A DNA stretch of 18,487 bases, from NCBI GenBank assembly GCA_947591115.1, contig CANQCX010000013.1:1-18487 (forward strand). The letters are read 5' to 3'. Origin of the DNA: an uncultured Lachnospiraceae bacterium (lineage in GTDB: Bacteria > Bacillota > Clostridia > Lachnospirales > Lachnospiraceae). The translations under genes and the position numbers were made by a program. The notes beneath the pieces are model-generated. The model was not told where the DNA came from. It made no database searches and worked only from the letters and a program-made list of their open reading frames with translations. Every line of letters begins with the position of its first letter. The stretch's first letter is position 1. Shown piece after piece: positions 6,670-14,338 of this stretch.

Positions 6670-7604
6670 AAAAAGTGATCTTTTTATTTTTATTCTGTCT
6701 TATGATCTTCTTCTTCCTATTTATGCCCGAAGCCGCTTTTCAGGCATCCGCGCAGGGGATTTTTTTGTGGGCGCATCAGATTCTTCCGACGCTGCTCCCG
6801 TTTACGATTTTGTCAAATCTTCTGTTAAATTCCAATCTTTTCCCTGTAAACAGGAGCCGGAAGCAGAAGACGTTTTTTCCGCATATATGCACGCCGGAAG
6901 AAGGCTTTGTCATTGTATGCGGTTTTTTGTTCGGCTTTCCGATCGGAAGCAAGCTTTCCTCCGATCTGTGTGAAAACGGCAGGATCTCTCCAAAACGCGC
7001 GCAGCTTCTGTGCGCCTTTACCAACAATCTCAGTCCCGTATTTGTAAGCAGCTTTGTATGCATCGACCAGTTCGGACAGAAAAAGTGGGTTCTTCCGACC
7101 TTTCTGCTCCTGTACGGTCCTCCGCTGATTCTGGGTTTATTGGGTCTTGCGCTTTCTTCGTTGAAGCAGCGGGATTTCGAGAAAACCTCCTATGACATAA
7201 AAAAGGCGTCAGGATTCCAAATGAATATGCAAATCATTGACGCCGGCATTATGAACGGTTTCGAAACGCTTATTCGGTTGTGTGGATATATTGTCCTTTT
7301 CTCCATCGGAGCGTGTATGCTCTCCCAATGCAGCTTTCTTCCTCCGTTCGTACGGCTGTTTCTGATCGGATGTACCGAAGCGACCAACGGGATTGCCGCA
7401 TTGGCGAAGTCCGGCTGCAATCGTCAGACTGCCTATCTGCTTATGATCCTTTTTCTGTCCTTTGGCGGACTTTCCGGTATTGCCCAAACCGGATCAATGA
7501 TCCAAAGAGCCGGTCTTTCGCTGCCTCAATATGTAAAAACCAAACTATGTTTTGTTTTTTGCTCTGTTTTGCTGGCTTACCTTACGGTGTCATTCTTTGG
7601 ATGA
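6666..7604 (+). CDS. ylbJ: YlbJ-like sporulation integral membrane protein
   Basis: A 312-aa polytopic membrane protein of the YlbJ/SpmA-like nucleoside-recognition (gate) family; in Bacillus subtilis YlbJ is needed for proper spore cortex. I see about eight hydrophobic segments, starting with residues 4-25, and the characteristic GFLFGFPIGSKLSSDLCE...RAQLLCAFTNNLSPVF motif (about 86-126), then a matching second half with CTEATNGIAAL and SFGGLSGIAQTGSM. It is shorter than Bacillus YlbJ (about 400 aa, from memory). In Bacillus the order is ylbH(rsmD)-coaD-ylbJ; here the same neighbours are kept but ylbJ is on the opposite strand and converges on them. No Shine-Dalgarno is visible before the ATG, which sits in an inverted repeat. 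The 3' end overlaps the coiled-coil gene by 15 bases. Confidence 0.85.
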   Translation: MKKVIFLFLFCLMIFFFLFMPEAAFQASAQGIFLWAHQILPTLLPFTILSNLLLNSNLFPVNRSRKQKTFFPHICTPEEGFVIVCGFLFGFPIGSKLSSDLCENGRISPKRAQLLCAFTNNLSPVFVSSFVCIDQFGQKKWVLPTFLLLYGPPLILGLLGLALSSLKQRDFEKTSYDIKKASGFQMNMQIIDAGIMNGFETLIRLCGYIVLFSIGACMLSQCSFLPPFVRLFLIGCTEATNGIAALAKSGCNRQTAYLLMILFLSFGGLSGIAQTGSMIQRAGLSLPQYVKTKLCFVFCSVLLAYLTVSFFG

Positions 7605-8237
7605 ATCGGTAGAGATCGTTACGTTGCTCAGATCCACCGGCTCCGTATCTTTGGCTTTCTCCGGTTGCTTTGGCGCGGCGCTTTCTGCAGAAGGGGTCTC
7701 CGGAGGAAACAGCTCCGCCCGATTTACGGTAACTACATCCAAAAATCCCTGTAAGGAGGAAACCAGATTTTCATAACGCGCTTTGGAGGTGTCGATGGCG
7801 TTGGACAGGATCTCCTCTAACCCGCGCAGTTTATCATCGGTATAGGACATCGCACCCATGCGGATATTATTTGCCTCATTGGTGGCATTGTCCAGAATCT
7901 CCTGCGCCTGTTTGGTCGCGATCATAACCACTTCGTTTGCCTGCGCATATGCCTGCTGCATGATCTGATGCTCGGACACCAGCTCGTTTGTCTGTACCTG
8001 AGCCTGTGCAATGATCTGATCCGCTTTGGCCTGTGCGTCGGCGAGGATCGCTTCTTTGTTGCTGATGATCTTCTGGTACCGCTTGATCTCTTCCGGAGTT
8101 TTGGAACGCAGCTCTGCGATCAGTTCTTCCAGCTCTTCTTTATTGACGATGATCTTCGTGCTGGATAGAGGCTGAAATTTGCAGCCGTCAATATATTCCT
8201 CGATTTCTTCTATGATCTGTTCCATTCTGCTACTCAT
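7590..8237 (-). CDS. Coiled-coil protein of unknown function (DivIVA-like / V-ATPase subunit H-like)
   Basis: A soluble 215-aa protein with no signal peptide or membrane segment. Residues about 33-160 form a long Ala/Gln/Glu-rich coiled coil with repeats such as ADAQAKADQIIAQAQ, resembling the C-terminal helices of DivIVA-type scaffold proteins and the stalk subunits of ATP synthases; database entries for such proteins often carry vague ATPase names. Residues 178-215 are a Pro/Ser/Thr-rich, acidic, probably disordered tail. No catalytic motif is seen. The ATG at 8237 has an AAGGAG SD 11 bases after the coaD stop, so it is co-transcribed with rsmD and coaD. Its stop lies inside the end of convergent ylbJ. 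A role in cell-pole or division scaffolding is a guess from sequence style only. Confidence 0.8.
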   Translation of the reverse strand: MSSRMEQIIEEIEEYIDGCKFQPLSSTKIIVNKEELEELIAELRSKTPEEIKRYQKIISNKEAILADAQAKADQIIAQAQVQTNELVSEHQIMQQAYAQANEVVMIATKQAQEILDNATNEANNIRMGAMSYTDDKLRGLEEILSNAIDTSKARYENLVSSLQGFLDVVTVNRAELFPPETPSAESAAPKQPEKAKDTEPVDLSNVTISTDSSKE

Positions 8238-8248
8238 AAACCCACTCC

Positions 8249-8731
8249 TTATTTGATATTATACTTCTTATAGATTTTATCGATATACGGTTTTGGTACA
8301 AATTTGGAAATATCTCCGCCATAAGATGCAAATTCCTTGACGATCGTAGAACTTAAATACGAATACTGCAAATTGGCGGTAAGAAAAATCGTTTCAATCT
8401 CGGAATTCTGAACATGATTCGACTGCGCAATCTGCAGCTCATACTCAAAATCCGTAACCGCACGCAGTCCGCGGATGATCAGCGTCGCGTGGATCTCCCT
8501 CATGTAATCGACCAGAAGTCCCTCAAAGGAGGCGACTGTAACATTCGGATAATCCTTTGTCATCTCCTTAATCATACTAACACGTTCTTCCAAAGAAAAC
8601 AATGAATTTTTTGAGCGGTTGTTCAGAACTCCGACGACCAGTTCATCCACGATCTGGGCAGAACGCTCAATAATGTCCAAATGGCCAAACGTGACCGGAT
8701 CAAAACTGCCGGGATAAATTGCTTTTCTCAT
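8249..8731 (-). CDS. coaD: Pantetheine-phosphate adenylyltransferase
   Basis: CoaD transfers AMP from ATP to 4'-phosphopantetheine, the penultimate step of coenzyme A synthesis. The 160-aa length is typical of the family. The nucleotidyltransferase signatures are present: GSFDPVTFGHLDII (8-21) with the TxGH motif, IIRGLRAVTDFEYE (85-98) for pantetheine binding, and SYLSSTIVKE (124-133), the counterpart of ISSTxVRE. It starts 6 bases after the rsmD stop with a GAGGG SD. The rsmD-coaD pair is conserved across many bacteria, so the context agrees fully. Confidence 0.97.
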   Translation of the reverse strand: MRKAIYPGSFDPVTFGHLDIIERSAQIVDELVVGVLNNRSKNSLFSLEERVSMIKEMTKDYPNVTVASFEGLLVDYMREIHATLIIRGLRAVTDFEYELQIAQSNHVQNSEIETIFLTANLQYSYLSSTIVKEFASYGGDISKFVPKPYIDKIYKKYNIK

Positions 8732-8737
8732 AATCCC

Positions 8738-9289
8738 TCATTTCCTACGCAGAAAAATATGCGCATTTGTTTTATATGATTTGACCTTTGTGATCTCATA
8801 CCCCATCTCGCCGCAAAAAGCAAAGGAGGTATTCAGGTCGGCTTCTACAATGATTTCGGTTTCCTCATGAAGCAGGGAGGAACCGCTCAGATAAGAAAGC
8901 GCCGCCTCTTCCAATCCCAGATGATACGGCGGATCCATAAAAATCAGGTCAAACGGTTCAAAACCTTCCAGAAAACGAAGCGCCGAAATTACATCCTGTT
9001 TTAATAATTGAGATTGTTCCTCAAATTTCGTAAATCGGATGTTCTCTTCTATGCAGCGGATCGCCTTTGGATTTTTCTCTGCAAAAACAGCGTACCGGGC
9101 GCCGCGGCTTAGCGCTTCCAGACCGATCTGGCCGCTTCCCGCAAACAGATCCAAAAAACGGCAGTCCGGCAGCTTTGGCTGCAGCATATTGAATAAGGTT
9201 TCTTTGATCTTATCCGTCGTCGGCCGCGTTTCCATCCCCTCCGGAGTTTTCAGCGGAAGACTTCGCCTTGTTCCAGCAATGATTCTCAT
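8738..9289 (-). CDS. rsmD: 16S rRNA (guanine966-N2)-methyltransferase RsmD
   Basis: RsmD methylates N2 of G966 in 16S rRNA using S-adenosylmethionine. The 183-aa protein opens with MRIIAGTRRSLPL and RPTTDKIKETLFNML (22-36), both family hallmarks. The SAM-binding motif I is FLDLFAGSGQIGLEALSRGA (45-64) and the catalytic N-methyltransferase motif is MDPPY (118-122). A GGAGG SD precedes the ATG, 11 bases after the pgsA stop. Position before coaD matches ylbH-coaD in Bacillus. No unusual features. Confidence 0.96.
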   Translation of the reverse strand: MRIIAGTRRSLPLKTPEGMETRPTTDKIKETLFNMLQPKLPDCRFLDLFAGSGQIGLEALSRGARYAVFAEKNPKAIRCIEENIRFTKFEEQSQLLKQDVISALRFLEGFEPFDLIFMDPPYHLGLEEAALSYLSGSSLLHEETEIIVEADLNTSFAFCGEMGYEITKVKSYKTNAHIFLRRK

Positions 9290-9300
9290 ACTCGCCTCCG

Positions 9301-9843
9301 CTATTTGGTATCTTTTAAAACATTCCGGTTTTTTACCATATAATCGATCAGCGAAATGACCGTAAGCAGCAGCGCCGCATAAGTCAGCACCGTCCCGAGT
9401 ATCTGAAACGAACGCCCCGGCAGATCCAGAATCAGTACAATGACCATCAGCATTTGGAACGTCGTTTTAAATTTCCCCCAGTAGCTTGCGGCGATGACCA
9501 CGCCGTTGTCCGATGCGACCAGACGGAAGCCGCTGATGATGAATTCTCTTGCGATGATAACAATGACGATCCATGCCGCCAGTTGTCTGGTCTCGATCAG
9601 ACAGATCATTGCCGAGCAGACTAACAGTTTGTCCGCCAGCGGATCCATAAATTTTCCAAAGTTGGTTACCAGATCGTATTTGCGCGCAATTTTTCCGTCG
9701 AAAAAATCCGTCAGGCTGGCAACGATAAAAATCGCCACCGCAATATAATTTCCGTATCCCTCAAAATACGGGGCAAGCAGGAAAAATACAAAAAACGGGA
9801 TTAAGATCACGCGAAAAATGGTCAGTTTATTTGGTAAATTCAT
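9301..9843 (-). CDS. pgsA: CDP-diacylglycerol--glycerol-3-phosphate 3-phosphatidyltransferase
   Basis: PgsA makes phosphatidylglycerol phosphate, the committed step of acidic phospholipid synthesis, in the cytoplasmic membrane. The 180-aa protein has several hydrophobic helices, beginning LTIFRVILIPFFVFFLL. It carries the complete CDP-alcohol phosphotransferase motif DG-x2-AR-x8-G-x3-D-x3-D in the segment from FFDGKIAR to MDPLADK (about residues 47-71). The start ATG overlaps the rimO stop as ATGA (9840-9843), so translation is probably coupled. The start MNLPNKLTIFR is the usual one for PgsA. Identification is firm. Confidence 0.96.
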   Translation of the reverse strand: MNLPNKLTIFRVILIPFFVFFLLAPYFEGYGNYIAVAIFIVASLTDFFDGKIARKYDLVTNFGKFMDPLADKLLVCSAMICLIETRQLAAWIVIVIIAREFIISGFRLVASDNGVVIAASYWGKFKTTFQMLMVIVLILDLPGRSFQILGTVLTYAALLLTVISLIDYMVKNRNVLKDTK

Positions 9844-11162
9844 AGCAATTCTCCTATCAGATCATATTCATATGCACCGGTTACCCGAACCCGTACCATC
9901 TCTCCGGTCAGCAGCTCCTCCTGCGAATGGACAAACAGATAACCGTCTACATTCGGCGCATCCCGATAAGTCCTTCCGATATAGGCGTCCTCATCGGTAA
10001 CCCTGCCCTCAATAAAAACATCAAGCACCTGACCTTTCATCGTTTCGTTCTGATCAAAGATCACTTCCTCTTGAAGTTCCATAACCTCCGCCTGCCACTT
10101 TGCTTTTTGTTCTTCCGAAACCTGATCCAAAAAATCCGCAGCCGGAGTTCCTTCCTCCGCAGAATAGGCAAACGCTCCCAGACGGTCAAATTCCATATCG
10201 TTGACAAACTGCATCAGCTCTTCGTGCATTTCTTCCGTTTCGCCCGGAAATCCGCAGATCAGCGTTGTCCGAAGCGTAATATCCGGAATCCGCTCCCGCA
10301 GCCGCCGGATCCGAAGCACCAGCTCGTCTTTGGTGGTCTTTCTTCCCATCCGCTTTAACAAGAAATCGCTGCAGTGCTGAATCGGCATATCCAGATAATG
10401 GCACACTTTTTGGTTGCGGAGGATCGAATCGATGAGTTTATCGTCGATTTCTTCCGGATAACAATACAAGATCCGGATCCAGCAAAGTCCCTCGATCCGG
10501 TTCAGTTCGTCCAAAAGGCGGTACAGTGATTTTTCTCCGTAGAGGTCGATGCCGTAAAGCGTAGTTTCCTGCGCTGCCAGAATCAGTTCTTTTACGCCTC
10601 GGGCAGCCAGCTCCTTTGCCTGCGCGATCAGCTCCTCCATCGGAACGCTGCGGTATTTTCCGCGAACGGAGGGAATGACGCAATAGGTACAGTTTTTGTT
10701 GCAGCCCTCCGCAATCTTCAGATACGCATAATGACCTCCGGTCGTCAGGACGCGGCGGCTTTTGCCTTCCGGTTTTTTATTGAGAGGCGCAAAGCTGCGG
10801 TAAGTGTGGTGCTGCAGCGTTTCGTGAACCGCTTCGCAGATGGCGTCATAAGAGCTTGTTCCCAAAATGGCGTCCACCTGCGGAATTTCTTTTTGGATCT
10901 CATCCTGATACCGCTGCGCCAGACAGCCGGTTACGATCAGGGAGCTGCAGCTTCCGCTTTTCCGGTATTCTGCCATTTCCAGAATCGTATTGATGCTTTC
11001 TTCTTTTGCGTCATTGATAAAACAACAGGTGTTGATCACGATAATATCCGCTTCCGTTTCTTCATCGGTAAGCTCGATCCCGTCATCGGAAAGCATTCCA
11101 AGCATATATTCGGAATCGACCAGATTTTTATCGCAGCCTAAAGATATAAACAATAATTTCAT
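9840..11162 (-). CDS. rimO: Ribosomal protein uS12 (Asp88) methylthiotransferase RimO
   Basis: RimO adds a methylthio group to a conserved aspartate of ribosomal protein S12 using two iron-sulphur clusters. The 440-aa protein shows the N-terminal UPF0004 domain with cluster ligands C10 (LGCDKN), C46 (NTCCF) and C80 (TGCLAQRY), then the radical SAM ligands C154, C158 and C161 in EGCNKNCTYC, and a C-terminal TRAM domain (about 375-440, GQVLDVFIEGR onward). ISLGCDKNLVDSE at the N terminus separates RimO from the tRNA enzyme MiaB. The SD is poor (GTGAG, 5 bases before the ATG), and a terminator-like hairpin ends 11 bases upstream. It overlaps pgsA by 4 bases. Confidence 0.96.
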   Translation of the reverse strand: MKLLFISLGCDKNLVDSEYMLGMLSDDGIELTDEETEADIIVINTCCFINDAKEESINTILEMAEYRKSGSCSSLIVTGCLAQRYQDEIQKEIPQVDAILGTSSYDAICEAVHETLQHHTYRSFAPLNKKPEGKSRRVLTTGGHYAYLKIAEGCNKNCTYCVIPSVRGKYRSVPMEELIAQAKELAARGVKELILAAQETTLYGIDLYGEKSLYRLLDELNRIEGLCWIRILYCYPEEIDDKLIDSILRNQKVCHYLDMPIQHCSDFLLKRMGRKTTKDELVLRIRRLRERIPDITLRTTLICGFPGETEEMHEELMQFVNDMEFDRLGAFAYSAEEGTPAADFLDQVSEEQKAKWQAEVMELQEEVIFDQNETMKGQVLDVFIEGRVTDEDAYIGRTYRDAPNVDGYLFVHSQEELLTGEMVRVRVTGAYEYDLIGELL

Positions 11163-11173
11163 GGCATCTCACT

Positions 11174-11208
11174 AAAAAAGGGAATGACAACTTTTCCGTC
11201 ATTCCTTT
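11174..11208 (-). terminator. Intrinsic terminator or attenuator between rpoZ and rimO
   Basis: On the minus strand GGAATGAC (11205-11198) pairs perfectly with GTCATTCC (11188-11181) around a 9-base loop, followed by one C and six T (11179-11174). An A-rich stretch precedes the stem. This is a good intrinsic terminator for the yicC-remA-gmk-rpoZ unit. The T tract ends only 11 bases before the rimO ATG, leaving no room for a new promoter, so partial read-through is likely. Confidence 0.75.
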
Positions 11209-11225
11209 CTCTTTCGGGTATTTTC

Positions 11226-11468
11226 TTACCGGCGGCTTTCTTCTTCGGAAACGATCTTGACATTTCCGTTAAAGATTTCCGCAACCGCGATGGAAAGCGG
11301 TTTGCTGCATGCCGGCTTCTGCATCGGCTCCGCCCCGTCGATAAGCTGACGCGCGCGCTTTGCCGCAGCAAGCACAATGGAATAACGGCTGTTGACCACC
11401 GGCTCCTCGCCAATGACAACGCCCTCGTTTACCACCTTCATAACCTCAACATAGGATGGATGTATCAT
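11226..11468 (-). CDS. rpoZ: RNA polymerase omega subunit
   Basis: Omega helps fold and stabilise the beta-prime subunit of RNA polymerase. I take the ATG at 11468 (MIHPSYVEVM), giving 80 aa, because it has a GGAG SD 8 bases upstream and matches the family start; the frame is open further to 11504 but only through the end of gmk. The core signature SRYSIVLAAAKRARQLIDG (about 27-45) is clear, followed by KPLSIAVAEIFNGNVKI. It follows gmk by 4 bases, as in other Firmicutes. A terminator-like hairpin lies just downstream. Confidence 0.93.
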   Translation of the reverse strand: MIHPSYVEVMKVVNEGVVIGEEPVVNSRYSIVLAAAKRARQLIDGAEPMQKPACSKPLSIAVAEIFNGNVKIVSEEESRR

Positions 11469-11472
11469 AGTT

Positions 11473-12141
11473 CTATTCTCCTTTCGAAAAGCTGAAAAGC
11501 TCATTTTGCATTTGAACGATCAATTCCTGATTGGAATCAACGGAAAACGAAAGATTTTCCTGCGCCCTTTTTTCTTTTTCGTTTTGGATGATGCGGTGCA
11601 GCGCTTCTACGGACGATTCCAGATCGTCATTGACGATCAGATAATCGTATCTGCCGATTTCCTGCGATTCCTCATATGCCCTCTTTAAACGGCGCTCGAT
11701 GACCTCCGCGGATTCCGTTCCCCGTCCGTTCAGACGGTTTTTTAATTCTTCCGCGCTCGGCGCGGTTACAAACAGCAGCCGCGTATCCGGAAACAGTCGC
11801 CTGACATTGAGCGCGCCCTGTATTTCAATTTCGAGGATCACGCTCTTTCCTGCGGCAAGCTGCTTTTCCACATAGCTGCGCGGCGTTCCGTAATAGTTTC
11901 CGACATACTGCGCATATTCGATCAGCTCGCCGCCTTCGATCATGCGCTCAAAAGCTTCTCTTGTAACGAAAAAATAATCTTTTCCTTCGGTTTCCCCGGG
12001 TCTTGGTTCCCTTGTCGTAGCGGAAACGGAAAGCGCATAGTCTTTGCTGTGCGTTTCTAACAGCCGCCGCATCAGGGTGCCTTTTCCCGCGCCGGAAAAT
12101 CCGGAGATCACTACTAATATTCCTTTTTCTGTCTGGCTCAT
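11473..12141 (-). CDS. gmk: Guanylate kinase
   Basis: Gmk phosphorylates GMP to GDP with ATP. From the ATG at 12141 the protein is 222 aa, close to the usual length of about 205. This start is chosen because it overlaps the remA stop as ATGA and puts the P-loop GFSGAGKGT at residues 14-22; the longer frame to 12168 adds nine residues inside remA. The GMP-binding region is visible as SVSATTREPRPGE and DYFFV, and the lid region as NGRGTESAEVIERRL. A C-terminal extension of about 20 residues (SFSVDSNQELIVQMQNELFS) contains the rpoZ SD. Its position in yicC-remA-gmk-rpoZ is the standard Firmicute arrangement. Confidence 0.96.
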   Translation of the reverse strand: MSQTEKGILVVISGFSGAGKGTLMRRLLETHSKDYALSVSATTREPRPGETEGKDYFFVTREAFERMIEGGELIEYAQYVGNYYGTPRSYVEKQLAAGKSVILEIEIQGALNVRRLFPDTRLLFVTAPSAEELKNRLNGRGTESAEVIERRLKRAYEESQEIGRYDYLIVNDDLESSVEALHRIIQNEKEKRAQENLSFSVDSNQELIVQMQNELFSFSKGE

Positions 12142-12401
12142 TCTTTTCCCTCTTGCACCGTATTCCATTGTTCAAAGCGTCCGGCAAGCGTTTCTGGCTG
12201 CAGCGCCGACAATACGATCCTGCCGTTGGAAAGAAAGATCACGCTTTTTGTTTTGCGCCCCTGCGTGGCGTCAATGAGGATCTGCTGCTCCTTCGCCGCC
12301 TGAATCTGTCGTTTTGCGGGCGCGGATTCCGGAGAAATAATGACCATGATCTTGTCGGTATTGACCATATTTCCGAAACCGATATTCATTAACTGTCCCA
12401 T
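12138..12401 (-). CDS. remA: RemA-family regulator (DUF370)
   Basis: RemA is a small DNA-binding protein that in Bacillus subtilis forms ring-like oligomers and activates biofilm matrix and osmoprotection genes. The 87-aa protein shows the family signature clearly: NIGFGNMVNTDKIMVIISPESAPAKR in its first 31 residues, then LIDATQGRKTKSVIFL and VLSALQPETLA. The basic pair in Bacillus (GRRTR) is GRKTK here (R49, K50, K52), conservative for DNA contact. It starts 8 bases after the yicC stop with a modest AGGAT SD and overlaps gmk by 4 bases. The targets in this organism are unknown. Confidence 0.93.
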   Translation of the reverse strand: MGQLMNIGFGNMVNTDKIMVIISPESAPAKRQIQAAKEQQILIDATQGRKTKSVIFLSNGRIVLSALQPETLAGRFEQWNTVQEGKE

Positions 12402-12409
12402 AGTTGATC

Positions 12410-13288
12410 CTATTCGATGTTCTGGATTTGTTCCCGAACTTTTTCAATATCCGTTTTTAAATTGATGCCGATGTCCGCAAGCTCGAGATTATTCGCTTTG
12501 GAAAGAATGGTATTGGCTTCCCGATTCATCTCCTGTGCGATAAAATCCAGCTTCCTTCCCACCGCGCCGCCGGCGCAAAGCTCCTCGCGCATCGTCGTGA
12601 TATGGCTTTTGAGGCGGACGACCTCTTCATCGACGCAGACTTTATCCGCGTAGATCGCCGCTTCGGTCAGAATACGCGCTTCATCCACCTGACGGTCTTC
12701 CAAAATCTCATGCATTTTTTCGGTCAAACGTGTCCGGTACTCCTGCATGATCACAGGCGAACGTTCTTCGATGTAATCCACATACGTTAAAATCTGATCC
12801 AGCTTCGCAACCAGATCCAGCTTCAGATGCTCGCCTTCTTTGATCCTGCTGTCCACAAAACAGTCGCACGCGCCGCGGATGGCCTGCTCCAAGTCTCCCC
12901 ACAGCTCCTGCTCATCCACATCCTGTTCTTCCATGACAAAAACATCGGGATATCGGGACAGCGTACTGACGCAGATATTGTCCACCAGAGAAAATTGCTC
13001 CGCCATCTGACGAAGGTATTTTAAGTACTCCGCCGCAAGCTTATCGTTATATATAAGAGTTCTCTGGTCGGTGGTATAATCCTCATAACTAATATAAACA
13101 TCCACCTTTCCGCGCTCCATGTATTCTTTTAATAAGCTGCGGATCCTGCTTTCGAAAACATTAAATTTTTTCGGTATCCTGATATTGGCATCCAGATACC
13201 TGTGATTTACGGATTTTAACTCCACAGTGAATTTCCGTTTTTCATCGGTAATTTCATAGCGGCCAAATCCGGTCATACTTTTTATCAT
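12410..13288 (-). CDS. yicC: YicC/YloC-family endoribonuclease
   Basis: The 292-aa protein belongs to the YicC family, whose E. coli and Bacillus members are endoribonucleases that affect small-RNA and mRNA turnover. The N terminus MIKSMTGFGR and the VELKSVNHRYLD segment are the YicC_N hallmark; the C-terminal DUF1732 part carries GRKLDFIAQEMNREANTILSKA followed by LKTDIEKVREQIQNIE at the end. The ATG at 13288 has GGAAAGG about 7 bases upstream. It is the first gene of the yicC-remA-gmk-rpoZ unit and has its own near-consensus promoter immediately after the MCP stop codon. Confidence 0.94.
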   Translation of the reverse strand: MIKSMTGFGRYEITDEKRKFTVELKSVNHRYLDANIRIPKKFNVFESRIRSLLKEYMERGKVDVYISYEDYTTDQRTLIYNDKLAAEYLKYLRQMAEQFSLVDNICVSTLSRYPDVFVMEEQDVDEQELWGDLEQAIRGACDCFVDSRIKEGEHLKLDLVAKLDQILTYVDYIEERSPVIMQEYRTRLTEKMHEILEDRQVDEARILTEAAIYADKVCVDEEVVRLKSHITTMREELCAGGAVGRKLDFIAQEMNREANTILSKANNLELADIGINLKTDIEKVREQIQNIE

Positions 13289-13336
13289 GAAAAAACCTTT
13301 CCGTAAATGATCATTTGTTTATGCACAGATAGTCGT

Positions 13337-13365
13337 ATTATATAACTCTTTTTCAAATACGTCAA
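13337..13365 (-). promoter_or_regulatory. Sigma-A-type promoter for yicC-remA-gmk-rpoZ
   Basis: On the minus strand TTGACG (13365-13360) and TATAAT (13342-13337) are 17 bases apart, one mismatch from the vegetative consensus. Transcription should start near 13330, about 40 bases before the yicC ATG. The -35 lies 2 bases after the stop codon of the chemoreceptor gene and no terminator hairpin intervenes, so read-through from that gene is also possible. Confidence 0.82.
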
Positions 13366-13367
13366 AT

Positions 13368-14318
13368 TTATTTTGCAAGACTTTCTGCGATCGGCGCGAT
13401 CTGATTCAAAACATTTGACAGATCTTCATATACGATTCCTTTAAGATTTTCATGATGATGGATCGTATGGATGCTGTCCGCTACCTGATCATAGGTCTTA
13501 TGGGAATCCATCACAAATTCCTCGATCCGTTTCACTTCGTTCTGCGACGCCTCCAGCGCGGCATAGACATCATCGCATACCTCGTCCATTCCTGCCGCCG
13601 AATTTTGTACGTTTCCGACGATCTCAAACGTGGACTCCACCTGCTGGTACGTCGCTTCCAGCGCGTCTTTGGAGGACCGGATGGAACTGCTGAGTTTTTC
13701 CGTCCCCTCCTCGACATGCGTAACGCTTGTTTCCACGTCGCCGATCAGGATTTTAATCTGCTCGGAAAGATTGCGGACTTCGTCTGCAACGACGGCAAAA
13801 CCCCTTCCGGCTTCTCCCGCGCGGGCGGCTTCGATCGACGCATTTAAAGACAGCAGATTGGTCTGGTTTGCAATGGCGATGATTCCGTCCATGCATTTTT
13901 TGATGTCTTCCACCGCGCCCTGAAGCTCCTGAAACATTTCGTTCATCTGCTGGAAATTATCCATAACCTGATTGGAGCTGTCTTTTAACGTGGTAAGCTC
14001 TCCCCTGACCGATTCTACGGAATCAAAAATATCGTTTTTTACCTGCTGGAACTGGTTCGCGACTTCCACCGTATTGCCAAGCGACTCCTGCGAACCGGAA
14101 ATGATGGTTCCTAAGCTGTCTATGGTTCCCAGAACTTCTCCGAAGCTTTTCTGGATATTCTGGACTTCCGTCTGTACCAGAATTTCTTCTTTCATAAGGG
14201 CGTTGTATTTTTCCTGAATATAATTTGCGCCTACAACAAGCGGTTTGATCTTTTCCGTCAAATCCTCCGTTACAGCGTCCTGCGCAACGTACGGTTCTTC
14301 TTTTTTCTTAAATAACAT
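13368..14318 (-). CDS. Soluble methyl-accepting chemotaxis protein-like signalling protein
   Basis: A 316-aa protein made almost entirely of the MCP signalling hairpin. Residues 1-47 are a short charged start. One long helical arm runs from about 48 to 162, the conserved tip EAARAGEAGRG is at 163-173 within the classic NQTNLLSLNASIEAAR...GFAVVADEVRNLSEQ block (151-187), and the return arm runs to about 290. There is no transmembrane helix, HAMP or PAS/Cache sensor, so it is cytosolic and must be driven by another protein. The upstream FIST gene, 20 bases away, is the obvious candidate. No cheA, cheW or flagellar gene is in the window, so whether the output is chemotaxis or another CheA pathway cannot be told. 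The SD region (AAGGAGAAGGG) overlaps the FIST stop. Confidence 0.93.
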   Translation of the reverse strand: MLFKKKEEPYVAQDAVTEDLTEKIKPLVVGANYIQEKYNALMKEEILVQTEVQNIQKSFGEVLGTIDSLGTIISGSQESLGNTVEVANQFQQVKNDIFDSVESVRGELTTLKDSSNQVMDNFQQMNEMFQELQGAVEDIKKCMDGIIAIANQTNLLSLNASIEAARAGEAGRGFAVVADEVRNLSEQIKILIGDVETSVTHVEEGTEKLSSSIRSSKDALEATYQQVESTFEIVGNVQNSAAGMDEVCDDVYAALEASQNEVKRIEEFVMDSHKTYDQVADSIHTIHHHENLKGIVYEDLSNVLNQIAPIAESLAK

Positions 14319-14338
14319 GTGCGTTCTTTCCCTTCTCC

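Noticed and set aside
11159..11419. Open frame of 86 codons on the minus strand between rimO and gmk
   Set aside because: It overlaps rpoZ out of frame and spans the terminator hairpin; rpoZ has the conserved omega motif.
13289..13367. A terminator after the MCP-like gene
   Set aside because: I looked for a hairpin followed by T and found none; the gap is taken up by the yicC promoter and leader.
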